DNA from: Planctomycetales bacterium 71-10
Lineage (GTDB): Bacteria; Planctomycetota; Planctomycetia; Isosphaerales; Isosphaeraceae
Assembly: GCA_001898385.1 (NCBI GenBank)
Contig: MKTT01000109.1
Span: forward strand, 54,903-118,902
Direction: 5' to 3'
DNA: 64,000 bases
Shown: positions 55,106-62,935 of the stretch, one piece after another
Layout of the letters: each line of letters starts with the position of its first letter
Position numbering within the stretch: the first letter of the stretch is position 1
The notes under the pieces: model-generated
The model's database searches: none
Told to the model about the DNA's origin: nothing
What the model saw: only the letters and a program-made list of their open reading frames with translations
Made by a program: the position numbers and the translations under genes

Positions 55106-55901
55106 GAATTGTCTCCTCCGGCCGGGCCGGCTCGCTCCCGGACACGATGACGCGTTTGCCGGCGTATTCCAGCCGCTTCACCTCCGCCTCGGGGGCCGCG
55201 GCATCGGTGACGACCGTGTGGATCTGCCCCGGATCGAGGGCCTTGCACAGGGCACGAAGGCCGAACTTGGTGTGATCGACCAGCAGGACCAGTTCCGAGC
55301 ACCGCCGGGCGGCCGCCTGCTTGATCCGGATCGATTCGATGGCCGCCTCGAAGGTCCCCTCGGCCGGGAGGAACCCCTTGGTCGAGACGAACGCTCGGTC
55401 GACGAGGAACCGGTCGAGCCATTCCTCGCTCGCCAGGCCGACGAACGACCCGCTGGCCGGGTCGAACTGGCCGCCGACGCCGATCGTCGTGTTCCGGCCG
55501 CCTCGCCCCAGCTCCAGGCAGGCCACCGCGGAGTTGGTGACGACGGTCACGGCCTCCCGCTCCCGCGCGATCCGCCTCGCCAGCTCCAGGCAGGTCGTGC
55601 TGGGGTCGAGGAAGATGGTCTGCCCCGGCTCGATGAGGTCCAGCGCCCGCTCGGCGATCGACCGCTTCTCCGCGACGTTGACCGCGAATCGATCGGACAG
55701 GGCCGTCTCGTAGTAGCCCGGCGGCGCCGTCGCCTTCTGGATCCCGCCCAGGGTCTTGATTACCGCGCCCCTGGTGGCCAGCCGGTCGACCTCCCTCCGG
55801 ACGGTCATCGTGCTGACGCCGAGCGCCTCGGCCAGCTCCTGGTAGCTGCACGCCCCGCGGAGTTCCAGCCGCTCAAGGATCGACCGCCCTCGATTCATCA
55901 T
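55095..55901 (-). CDS. DeoR-family transcriptional regulator
   Basis: A 268-residue repressor-type regulator. The N-terminal HTH is ACSYQELAEALGVSTMTVRR followed by EVDRLATRGAVIKTLGG. The C-terminal sugar-phosphate sensor domain (about 75-250) has FLDPSTTCLELARRI, VVTNSAVACLELG and LLVDHTKFGL. The ATG at 55901 (or the adjacent ATG) begins the HTH domain; the ORF track extension to 56090 runs through the operator region. It is first in the operon deoR-aldolase-E2-E1-pfkB. The inverted repeats upstream are likely its operators, with a phosphorylated sugar as inducer. Confidence 0.87.
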   Translation of the reverse strand: MMNRGRSILERLELRGACSYQELAEALGVSTMTVRREVDRLATRGAVIKTLGGIQKATAPPGYYETALSDRFAVNVAEKRSIAERALDLIEPGQTIFLDPSTTCLELARRIAREREAVTVVTNSAVACLELGRGGRNTTIGVGGQFDPASGSFVGLASEEWLDRFLVDRAFVSTKGFLPAEGTFEAAIESIRIKQAAARRCSELVLLVDHTKFGLRALCKALDPGQIHTVVTDAAAPEAEVKRLEYAGKRVIVSGSEPARPEETIHAS

Positions 55902-55962
55902 CGGACGCCTGCTTAACTCGACGGGCGGACGACCCCCTCGCCGCTCCGACCAGACTTCCACG

Positions 55963-56114
55963 CATGATAAAGTGCCGGGACCGTCCTTGCAATCGCTCGA
56001 CGTGATTTTTTCACACCTGCTCCGACTCGATGTGAAAAATTCACGACCCCGACTCGACGGCGAGGGCAGGCCGATTGCACCATAAACCATGGTCCTGTGA
56101 GCACTTTATCCATG
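55963..56114. promoter_or_regulatory. Long-range inverted repeat pair upstream of the DeoR operon
   Basis: CATGATAAAGTGC (55963-55975) and GCACTTTATCCATG (56101-56114) are inverted copies differing by one inserted base, about 125 bases apart. They bracket the control region of the DeoR operon. Two half-operators at this distance could support looping by a DeoR tetramer. The right copy overlaps the end of the ISAs1 remnant. Confidence 0.5.
56004..56042. promoter_or_regulatory. Central operator-like inverted repeat of the DeoR operon
   Basis: GATTTTTTCACA and TGTGAAAAATTC form 12-bp arms with one mismatch around a 15-base spacer, about 100 bases upstream of the DeoR regulator start. The T/A runs make it stand out from the GC-rich surroundings. 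It is a candidate operator overlapping the promoter. Confidence 0.55.
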
Positions 56115-56500
56115 TTGCGTGTATTTCACGCGGCGACGAGGCGTTTTCTTCTCGGGAGTCTCGCTCTTGAGCAGGCCCAACGCGGCGCGGCGGACGACGC
56201 TGGGGTCGGCGTCGGCCAGGCCCTTGCGGACGCGGCAGGGGTCCTCGCCGAAGGTCGCGTCGAGTCGCCGGTGCTGCGAATTCTCGATCCCCAGCGGCCC
56301 CGCACCGCGTCGACGAGCTCCTGCGCCACCAGACGGCGGCTGAGGATGTAGTAGCGCGTCGCGTCGGCCTGCTTGCCGTGGCGCGTGGATATGTTGATTG
56401 CCGCGTCGATCGTCGCCGGGACCCTCCAACGCTCGCGGTCGGCACGCATTGCATTCGCGGGCGTCGAGCGGGCGAGTGTGTCGTCGGGATCTTGCACCAC
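56106..56500 (-). pseudogene. ISAs1-family transposase remnant (C-terminal, frameshifted)
   Basis: Two overlapping frames on the minus strand join into the C-terminal part of an ISAs1-type transposase. The first gives RWRVPATIDAAINIS, then ATRYYILSRRLVAQELVDAV and RGRWG. The second continues with GIENSQHRRLDATFGEDPCR and VRKGLADADPSVVRRAALGL, then LKSETPEKK. The frame changes near 56300. The N-terminal part is missing, and no terminal inverted repeats were identified. It is a dead insertion sequence separating the DeoR operon from the SDR-led cluster. Confidence 0.75.
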
Positions 56501-56737
56501 GGCTAGGTCGCCGCGAGCCCTCGCCGCCCAGAGCCCGGCGGTTCCGTCGTCGAGCCTCCGGATGGGTCGGTCGGACCTCGCGAGCGGATCACGCGGGGAA
56601 GGTTCGGACGCCTATCGCTTGTGGGGAGGGTCGTCGGCGGATAACCTCGCTTCCGAGGTCGCCCCTCTCCGGCCGGCCGCGGGCGAGGTCCCCTCGCCCG
56701 ACCTGATCCTTATGAAGGCTCCACGGAGTTCGCCCCA

Positions 56738-57490
56738 GTGATCGGGATCGACCTCGGCGGCAAGGTGGCCCTCGTGACGGGCGCGGGGCAGGGGCTCGGT
56801 CGCGCCGCCGCGACCCGCCTGCACGCGGCCGGCGCCGCCGTCGTCGTCAATTACCCGCCCGACGAGGCCGGCCGGAACGCCGAGCTGGCCCGGGACGTCG
56901 TCGCCGGCCTGGGCGACCGTGCCGCGGCCTTGTCCGCCGACGTGCGCGACCCGGAGCAGGTCGACGCCATGCTCTCGGCGATCCGCGAGCGATTCGGCGG
57001 GCTCGACGTGGTCGTGAACAATGCGGCCGTCATCCGAGACCGGACGATCAGGAAGATGACCGCCGAGGACTGGGACGTCGTCATCGGGACGGACCTCACG
57101 GGAGTCTTCCACGTGTGCCGGGCGGCGGCCGCGATCATGACGGACGGCGGCCGGATCGTGAACATCGCCTCGATCTCCGGCGTCGTCGGCTTCTATGGGC
57201 AGGCCAATTACGCGGCGGCCAAGGCCGGCGTCATCGCGCTCACCAAGGTGCTGAGCAAGGAGCTGGCGTCGCGGCGGATCACGGTCAACGCCGTGGCCCC
57301 CGGGGTGGTGCTGACGGACATGGGCAAGACGATCCCCGAGGAGGTCCGCGCCAAGATGCTGGCCCAGATCCCGCTCAACCGCTTCGGCGAGCCCGACGAG
57401 ATCGCCCACGCGATCCTGTTCCTCGCCAGCGACCTGGCGTCCTACATCACCGGCCAGACCGTCCACGTCAACGGCGGCTGGTGGTCGTGA
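56738..57490 (+). CDS. SDR-family oxidoreductase (FabG/acetoacetyl-CoA reductase or hydroxybutyrate dehydrogenase type)
   Basis: A 250-residue NAD(P)-dependent enzyme starting at GTG 56738. The cofactor motif is [12 protein letters not shown], then [10 protein letters not shown] and the catalytic Ser/Tyr/Lys in [20 protein letters not shown] (Tyr near 158). The C-terminal segment is [13 protein letters not shown]. The gene order with CoA-transferase, thiolase and permease suggests interconversion of 3-hydroxybutyrate or hydroxybutyryl-CoA with the keto form. The exact substrate cannot be told. Its stop overlaps the next start. Confidence 0.85.
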   Translation: MIGIDLGGKVALVTGAGQGLGRAAATRLHAAGAAVVVNYPPDEAGRNAELARDVVAGLGDRAAALSADVRDPEQVDAMLSAIRERFGGLDVVVNNAAVIRDRTIRKMTAEDWDVVIGTDLTGVFHVCRAAAAIMTDGGRIVNIASISGVVGFYGQANYAAAKAGVIALTKVLSKELASRRITVNAVAPGVVLTDMGKTIPEEVRAKMLAQIPLNRFGEPDEIAHAILFLASDLASYITGQTVHVNGGWWS

Positions 57491-59037
57491 GCGGCCGCAT
57501 CGGGCGCCTGCTCTGCTCCGCGTCCGAAGCGGCGCGAATCCTCGAGGACGGGCAGACCGTCGTGAGCGGCGGTTTCGTCGGCGCGGCCCACCCGGAGGCC
57601 CTCACGCAGGCGATCGAGGCCCGTTTCCTCGAATCCGGCCGCCCGCGCGGGCTGACGCTGCTCTACGCCGCCGGGCAGGGCGACGGGGCCGGCCGCGGGC
57701 TCAACCACCTGGGGCACCGGGGGCTCCTGGCCCGCGTGATCGGCGGGCACTGGGGGCTCGCCCCCCGGATCGGCCGCCTCGCCCTCGCCGGCGACATCGA
57801 GGCCTACAACTTCCCCCAGGGCGTCATCTGCCACCTGCTGCGCGACATCGCCGCGGGCCGGCCGGGGTGCATCACCGCCGTCGGGCTGGGGACCTTCATC
57901 GACCCGATCCACCAGGGGGGGCGGCTGAACTCGCGGTCCACGGCCGAGATGGTCAGCCGCATCGAGATCGACGGCCGCGACTGGCTCTTCTATCGCGCCT
58001 TGCCGGTCCACGTCGGGCTGATCCGGGCCACGGCCGCGGACGTCCACGGCAATCTCCTGATGGACGAGGAGGCGATCGTCGGCGAAGTCCTGGCGATCGC
58101 CCAGGCCGTCCACAACAGCGGCGGCACGGTGATCGCCCAGGTCCGGAGCCTGCTGCCCCATGCGGCGCCGCCGATGTCGGTGAAGGTCCCCGGCGTCCTG
58201 GTGGATCGCGTCGTCGTGGCGGCCCCCGGGCAGCACGACCAGACCTTCGCCGAGCGCGACAACCCCGCGTACTATCGCGCCGCCGGACGAGAAGGGCCCG
58301 GCCGACGGCCGGAGCTGCCGGCGGGGCCCCGCCGGATCATCGCGTCGCGGGCCTGCGACGAGTTGAAGCCCGGCGCGATCGCCAACCTGGGGATCGGCAC
58401 GCCGGAGGGCGTCGCGCTCATCGCGGCCGAGCGCGGGCTCCTCGACGAGGTGACCCTCACGGTCGAGAGCGGGCCGATCGGCGGCGTCCCGGCCGGCGGC
58501 CTGAGCTTCGGCGCGTCGTCCCACCCGCAGGCGATCGTCGACCAGCCGTCGCAGTTCGACTTCTACGACGGCGGCGGCCTGGACTTCGCCGCCCTGGGCG
58601 CCGCCGAGATCGACCGTCGGGGGAACGTGAACGTCTCGCGATTCGGCGACCGCCTGGCGGGCGTCGGCGGGTTCGTCAACATCTCCCAGAACGCGCGAAG
58701 GGTGGTATTCTGCGGCACCTTGACGTCCGACGGGCTCGAGGTCGAGGTCGCGCGAGGCCGCCTGCGGATCGTCCGCGAGGGCCGGGTCCGCAAGTTCGTC
58801 GCCGACGTCGCGCAGCTGTCGTACGCCGCCGACGTCGCCCGTCGGAAGGGGCAGGAGGCGCTCTACGTCACCGAGCGGGCCGTGTTCCGGCTCGCGGACG
58901 AGGGCCTCGAATTGATCGAAGTCGCGCCGGGGGTCGACCTCGGACGCGACGTGCTCGACCAGATGGAATTCCGCCCGATCGTCCGGGAGCCGCGCCCGAT
59001 GCCGGCCTCGTCGTTCGACCGGGACGCCGGAGGCTGA
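57487..59037 (+). CDS. Acetate/propionate-type CoA-transferase (family I, fused subunits)
   Basis: A 516-residue protein with both halves of a family I CoA-transferase in one chain, like YdiF/propionate CoA-transferase. The N-terminal half has [17 protein letters not shown]. The C-terminal half has [20 protein letters not shown] and the catalytic Glu in [16 protein letters not shown] (near residue 325). The start GTG 57487 overlaps the SDR stop. It would activate acetoacetate or another short acid by moving CoA from a donor such as acetyl-CoA or succinyl-CoA. Confidence 0.85.
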   Translation: MSGRIGRLLCSASEAARILEDGQTVVSGGFVGAAHPEALTQAIEARFLESGRPRGLTLLYAAGQGDGAGRGLNHLGHRGLLARVIGGHWGLAPRIGRLALAGDIEAYNFPQGVICHLLRDIAAGRPGCITAVGLGTFIDPIHQGGRLNSRSTAEMVSRIEIDGRDWLFYRALPVHVGLIRATAADVHGNLLMDEEAIVGEVLAIAQAVHNSGGTVIAQVRSLLPHAAPPMSVKVPGVLVDRVVVAAPGQHDQTFAERDNPAYYRAAGREGPGRRPELPAGPRRIIASRACDELKPGAIANLGIGTPEGVALIAAERGLLDEVTLTVESGPIGGVPAGGLSFGASSHPQAIVDQPSQFDFYDGGGLDFAALGAAEIDRRGNVNVSRFGDRLAGVGGFVNISQNARRVVFCGTLTSDGLEVEVARGRLRIVREGRVRKFVADVAQLSYAADVARRKGQEALYVTERAVFRLADEGLELIEVAPGVDLGRDVLDQMEFRPIVREPRPMPASSFDRDAGG

Positions 59038-59039
59038 TG

Positions 59040-60191
59040 ATGGCGGGAGTCTGCATCGTCGCGGCGAGGCGGACCGTCCTGGGACGCTTCCTCGGGAAGC
59101 TCCGGGACGCGTCCCCGGTCGACCTGGCGTGCGCGGCGGCCCGGCCGGCCCTGGACGGCCTCGACGCCTCGGCGATCGACCAGGTGATCGTGGGCAACGT
59201 CCTGGGCGCCGGCCAGGGGATGAACATTGCGCGACAGGTCGGCGTCCGGGTCGGGCTGCCGCCGGAAGTCCCGGCGTTCACCGTGAACATGATGTGCGGG
59301 TCGGGATTGCAGGCCGTCCGCCTAGCGGCCCAGGCGATCCGGGCGGGCGAGGCGAGGGCGATCCTCTGCGGCGGGACCGAGTCGATGTCGGGCTCGCCGT
59401 ATCTCGTCCCGCGCGCCAGGCAGGGCTTGAAGCTGGGCGACGCCGCGATGGTCGATTCCATCCTCCGGGACGGGCTGATCGACGCCTTCGACGGCCGGCA
59501 CATGGGGGTGCTGGTCGAGGCGATGGCCGCGTCCCGCGGCATCGGCCGTCGTCGGCAGGACGAATGGGCGGTCCGGAGCCAGTCGCGCTGCGCGGCCGCC
59601 GAGGCGTCCGGGGCCTTCAACGACGAGCGCGTGCCGCTGGACGGGCTGGACGTGGACGAGCATCCGCGGCCCGGGGCGACGCTCGACGGGCTCGCACGGC
59701 TGGGCGGGGCCTTCTCGCCGGACGGCTCGGTCACGGCCGGGAATGCGAGCGGCATCAACGACGGGGCGGCCATGCTGCTGCTGGCCGATCGCGACTTCGC
59801 GCGGCGGGAATCCTGGCCCATCCTCTGCGAATGGGTCGATTCAACGGCCGTGGGCTGCGAGCCGGCGTCGATGGGGCTCGGGCCGGTCTACGCGCTGCGG
59901 CGGCTCTGCGAGCGGGGGCGCTTCGACCTCGCGGAATGCGACATGATCGAGATCAACGAAGCCTTCGCCGCGCAGGTCCTGGCGTGCCTCCAGGACCTCG
60001 GAGTCGACGAGGGCTCGGTCAACCGCTGCGGCGGGGCGATCGCGCTGGGGCATCCGATCGGGGCCAGCGGGGCGAGGCTGGTCGTCCACGCCGCCCATCG
60101 GATCCGGCGAGGCGCGGCGCGGCGGGCGGCCGTCGGCCTCTGCGTGGGGGGCGGCATGGGCGTCGCCGCCCTGTTGCGCAGCCCGGATTGA
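59040..60191 (+). CDS. Thiolase (acetyl-CoA C-acetyltransferase)
   Basis: A 383-residue thiolase. The nucleophile is Cys86 in NMMCGSGLQAVR. The histidine motifs are NEAFAAQVL and GHPIGASGARLV, and the C-terminal base is in CVGGGMG. GGAGG sits 6 bases before ATG 59040; the ATG one codon earlier overlaps the previous stop (TGATG). With the CoA-transferase it would cleave acetoacetyl-CoA to two acetyl-CoA. Confidence 0.88.
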   Translation: MAGVCIVAARRTVLGRFLGKLRDASPVDLACAAARPALDGLDASAIDQVIVGNVLGAGQGMNIARQVGVRVGLPPEVPAFTVNMMCGSGLQAVRLAAQAIRAGEARAILCGGTESMSGSPYLVPRARQGLKLGDAAMVDSILRDGLIDAFDGRHMGVLVEAMAASRGIGRRRQDEWAVRSQSRCAAAEASGAFNDERVPLDGLDVDEHPRPGATLDGLARLGGAFSPDGSVTAGNASGINDGAAMLLLADRDFARRESWPILCEWVDSTAVGCEPASMGLGPVYALRRLCERGRFDLAECDMIEINEAFAAQVLACLQDLGVDEGSVNRCGGAIALGHPIGASGARLVVHAAHRIRRGAARRAAVGLCVGGGMGVAALLRSPD

Positions 60192-60223
60192 TCCACGAAC
60201 CGCGAGTCGGAGGGACGCCCGCC

Positions 60224-61612
60224 ATGTCGATCGAGGTCGGCGCCATCGCCCTGGCCCTGGGCCTGCTGATGACCGTCGCGTATCGCGGCCTCCCGGTGAT
60301 CGTCTTCGCCCCCCTGTGCGCCCTGCTGGCCGCGGGCTTGTCCGGCCTGCCGGTCCTGCCCAGCTACACCGATATGTTCATGACGGGGGCGGCCGGCTTC
60401 ATCCGGGCCTTCTTCCCGCTCTTTTTGCTGGGGGCCGTCTTCGGCAAGCTCATCGATGGCAGCGGCTCCGCGGCGGCGATCGCCGCGGCGATGATCCGGG
60501 CGCTGGGGCCTCGCCGCGCGATCCCGGCGGTGGTGCTCGCCGGGGCCGTTTTGACCTATGGGGGCGTGTCGCTGTTCGTGGTCGCGTTCGCCGTCTACCC
60601 GCTCAGTGCCGCTCTTTTCCGCGACGCGGGCATACCCAAGCGGCTGCTCCCCGCCGCGATCGCCCTCGGGGCGTTCACGTTCACCATGGACGCGCTGCCC
60701 GGCACGCCGCAGATCCAGAACATCATCCCGACGCGCTTCTTCATGACGGACGCCTACGCGGCCCCGGTGGTGGGTTTGATCGGGGGGCTCTCGGTGCTGC
60801 TCGGCGGCCTGTACTGGCTGGATCGGCGTCGGGCCTGGGCGGCGGCCGCGGGGGAGGGCTACGGCTCCGGCCATCTCCACGAGCCCGAGCCCCGGGGCGC
60901 GGACGATCTCCCCTCGCTCGGCGCGGCGGTTCTGCCGCTGGCGCTGGTCCTCGCGATCAACTTCGTCCTCAGCCGGACGTCGTGGTCGATCGACGCGTGG
61001 TATCCCGAGGCCGCGCTGCGGCGGGCCTTCCCCGCGACCAACCCTCGGGACGCGGCGCCGACCTGGGCGGTGATCGTCGCCCTCTCGGCCGGGATCGCGG
61101 CCACGCTGGCCCTGCACGCGAGGCGGATGCGGCTCCCCCTCTCGACGCTGCTCTCGACGGCGACGGCGGGCGCGCTGCCGGCCGTCTTCAACACGGCCTC
61201 GGAGGTGGGCTTCGGCACGGTCGTCAAGTCCCTCCCGGGCTTCGGCGCGGTCCGCAGCCGGGTCCTCGACGTCAGCTCCAACGTCCTCGTCTCCGAGGCC
61301 GTCGCCGTGAACGCCCTGGCCGGCATCACGGGCTCGGCCTCCGGCGGCCTATCAATCGCGCTGGAGGTGATGGGCGGGCATTATCTGGAGGCGGCCCGGG
61401 CGCAGGGGATCGGCCCCGAGCTGCTGCACCGGATCGCCGCGATGGCCTCCGGCGGCATGGACACGCTCCCGCACAACGGGGCGGTGATCACGCTCCTGGC
61501 CATCACCGGCCTGACCCATCGGCAATCGTACCCGGACATCTTCGCGATCACGCTCATCAAGACCGCGGTGGTCTTCGCCCTGGCCATGTCGGCGGCCTGG
61601 TTGCCGGGCTGA
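60224..61612 (+). CDS. GntP-family permease
   Basis: A 462-residue inner membrane protein with about 12 hydrophobic segments. Family-like parts include PVIVFAPLCALLAAGLSGLP, AGFIRAFFPLFLLGAVFGKL, GSGSAAAIAAAMI, GGVSLFVVAFAVYPL and the C-terminal ITGSASGGLSIALEVMGGHY. GntP proteins carry gluconate, 3-hydroxybutyrate or related acids with protons. The neighbouring thiolase and CoA-transferase favour a hydroxybutyrate/acetoacetate-type substrate (inference). CGGAGGGA lies 8 bases before the ATG. Confidence 0.85.
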   Translation: MSIEVGAIALALGLLMTVAYRGLPVIVFAPLCALLAAGLSGLPVLPSYTDMFMTGAAGFIRAFFPLFLLGAVFGKLIDGSGSAAAIAAAMIRALGPRRAIPAVVLAGAVLTYGGVSLFVVAFAVYPLSAALFRDAGIPKRLLPAAIALGAFTFTMDALPGTPQIQNIIPTRFFMTDAYAAPVVGLIGGLSVLLGGLYWLDRRRAWAAAAGEGYGSGHLHEPEPRGADDLPSLGAAVLPLALVLAINFVLSRTSWSIDAWYPEAALRRAFPATNPRDAAPTWAVIVALSAGIAATLALHARRMRLPLSTLLSTATAGALPAVFNTASEVGFGTVVKSLPGFGAVRSRVLDVSSNVLVSEAVAVNALAGITGSASGGLSIALEVMGGHYLEAARAQGIGPELLHRIAAMASGGMDTLPHNGAVITLLAITGLTHRQSYPDIFAITLIKTAVVFALAMSAAWLPG

Positions 61613-61717
61613 CGCGAAGAGCCGGGGCGGGGCGCGGGCCGGACATCTTCGCGAGTTCCGTGGAACCGGCCGAACCTCCGGTGGCGTTCGGCCCGCATCA
61701 GAAGGGTTTGAACGGCA

Positions 61718-61894
61718 TCACGAGCCGAGGTCGTATTCGCGGATCTTGTTGAAGAGCTGGCGACGGCTGATCCCGAGCCGTTCGGCCGTCCGGGTGCGAT
61801 TGCCGCTGCAGGCTTCGAGGGCCCTCTGCACGGCCTGCCGCTCGACCTCGGCGGGCAGGGCCCGCAGGGGCACGACCTCGGCCGGGTCGCCGGG
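61718..61894 (-). pseudogene. C-terminal Fis-type HTH of an NtrC-like regulator (truncated)
   Basis: The last residues of the minus-strand ORF read LPAEVERQAVQRALEACSGN and RTRTAERLGISRRQLFNKIR, ending YDLGS. This is the C-terminal Fis-like DNA-binding helix pair of sigma54-dependent response regulators. The receiver and AAA+ domains that should precede it are absent; upstream sequence in this frame has no resemblance to them. It is therefore a remnant. Confidence 0.65.
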
Positions 61895-61961
61895 CATAGG
61901 GCGAAGCTGGCGAGCCCGGCCGACGCCGGCCCTGCGTCCATCGCGGTCTCCTGGCCCGCGG

Positions 61962-62446
61962 GGCCTTGTGACCCTGGCCACGGTCGGCCTCTTCTTCGCC
62001 GGGGCGCCGATCGCGGCCTCGGCGCTCGTCGCGGCGGCGGTCCTGACGCTCGACCGGCTCCGTCCGGAGCGCGCGTACGAGGCCGTGGACTGGCCGCTGC
62101 GATCATGTTCGCCGGCCTGTTCGTCGTGGTCCACGCCTTCGAGGTCGACGTGGTCCGGCGATGGGACCTGTCGCGGCTTGCGCCGACGCACGGGTCGCCG
62201 GTCGGCCCTGTGAGCCTGGCCTCGGTCTTCCTGTCGAACCTGGCGTCGAACGTGCCGGCCGTCTTGCTGTTCCGGCCCGTGATCGAGGCCCTACCAGACC
62301 GCGAGCAGGCCTGGATCGCGCTCGCGATGTCCAGCACGATCGCCGGAAACCTAGCTCTGCTGGGGTCTGTCGCGAACCTGATCGTCGTCGAGAGCGCCCG
62401 CCGCGCCGGGACGGAGTTGGGCTTCGTCGAGTACCTGAACCCCTGA
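61962..62446 (+). pseudogene. Truncated, frameshifted ArsB/CitT-type anion permease
   Basis: Two frames make the C-terminal part of an ion-transporter (ArsB/SLC13-type) protein. The first frame gives TLATVGLFFAGAPIAASALV followed by AAAVLTLDRLRPERAYEAVD and WPL. After a shift near 62100 the second frame gives IMFAGLFVVVHAFEVDVVRR, FLSNLASNVPAVLLFRPVIE and STIAGNLALLGSVANLIVVE. The N-terminal half and the last helix are missing. It stops at 62446, right where the RND adaptor fragment begins. Confidence 0.7.
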
Positions 62447-62463
62447 CCGACGCGGGGGTCGCG

Positions 62464-62934
62464 ATGGAGATGGGGCTCGGGGACGACGAGGGCTATCCTT
62501 ACTCGGGGGTGGTCGACTTCATCGACCCGACCATCGACGCCGGAACGGGGACGGGCCGGCTGCGCGCCACGTGCGCGAACCCCGACGGCGTGATCGCCCC
62601 CGGCCTCTTCATCCGCGTCCGCATCCCGCACGGACGCCGGGCGGACGCGCTGGTCGTCCCCGAGCGTGCCGTCGGTTCCGACCAGGGGAAGCCGTTCGTC
62701 CTGGTCGTCGGCGAGGGGGGTCGGGTCGAACGGCGCGCCGCCCGCCCGGGCTCCGACCTCGGCGCGGGCCGGGTCGTCGAGTCCGGGGTCGGCCCGGACG
62801 ACCGCGTCGTCGTCGAGGGCCTGTTGAAGGCCAGGCCGGGGATCAAGGTCTCCCCGAAGGATCGGCCCGCGGGCGAGGCCGCCCCGGCCGAGGGAAACGC
62901 CGCAACCCGGACGAGCGAGGCCAACGGCTCCTAA
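62464..62934 (+). pseudogene. RND efflux periplasmic adaptor, C-terminal fragment
   Basis: A 156-residue ORF matching the C-terminal beta-barrel and membrane-proximal part of AcrA/MexA-type adaptors: GVVDFIDPTIDAGTGTGRLR, NPDGVIAPGLFIRVRIP, ADALVVPERAVGSDQG. The N-terminal signal/lipobox, hairpin and lipoyl parts (about 200 or more residues) are missing. The preceding sequence belongs to an unrelated permease fragment, so a deletion joined the two. It lies one base before the RND pump gene. Confidence 0.72.
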
Positions 62935-62935
62935 C

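Noticed and set aside
56373-56741. Plus-strand ORF of 122 aa before the SDR gene
   Set aside because: Its first part is antisense to the transposase remnant and the rest has no coding character.
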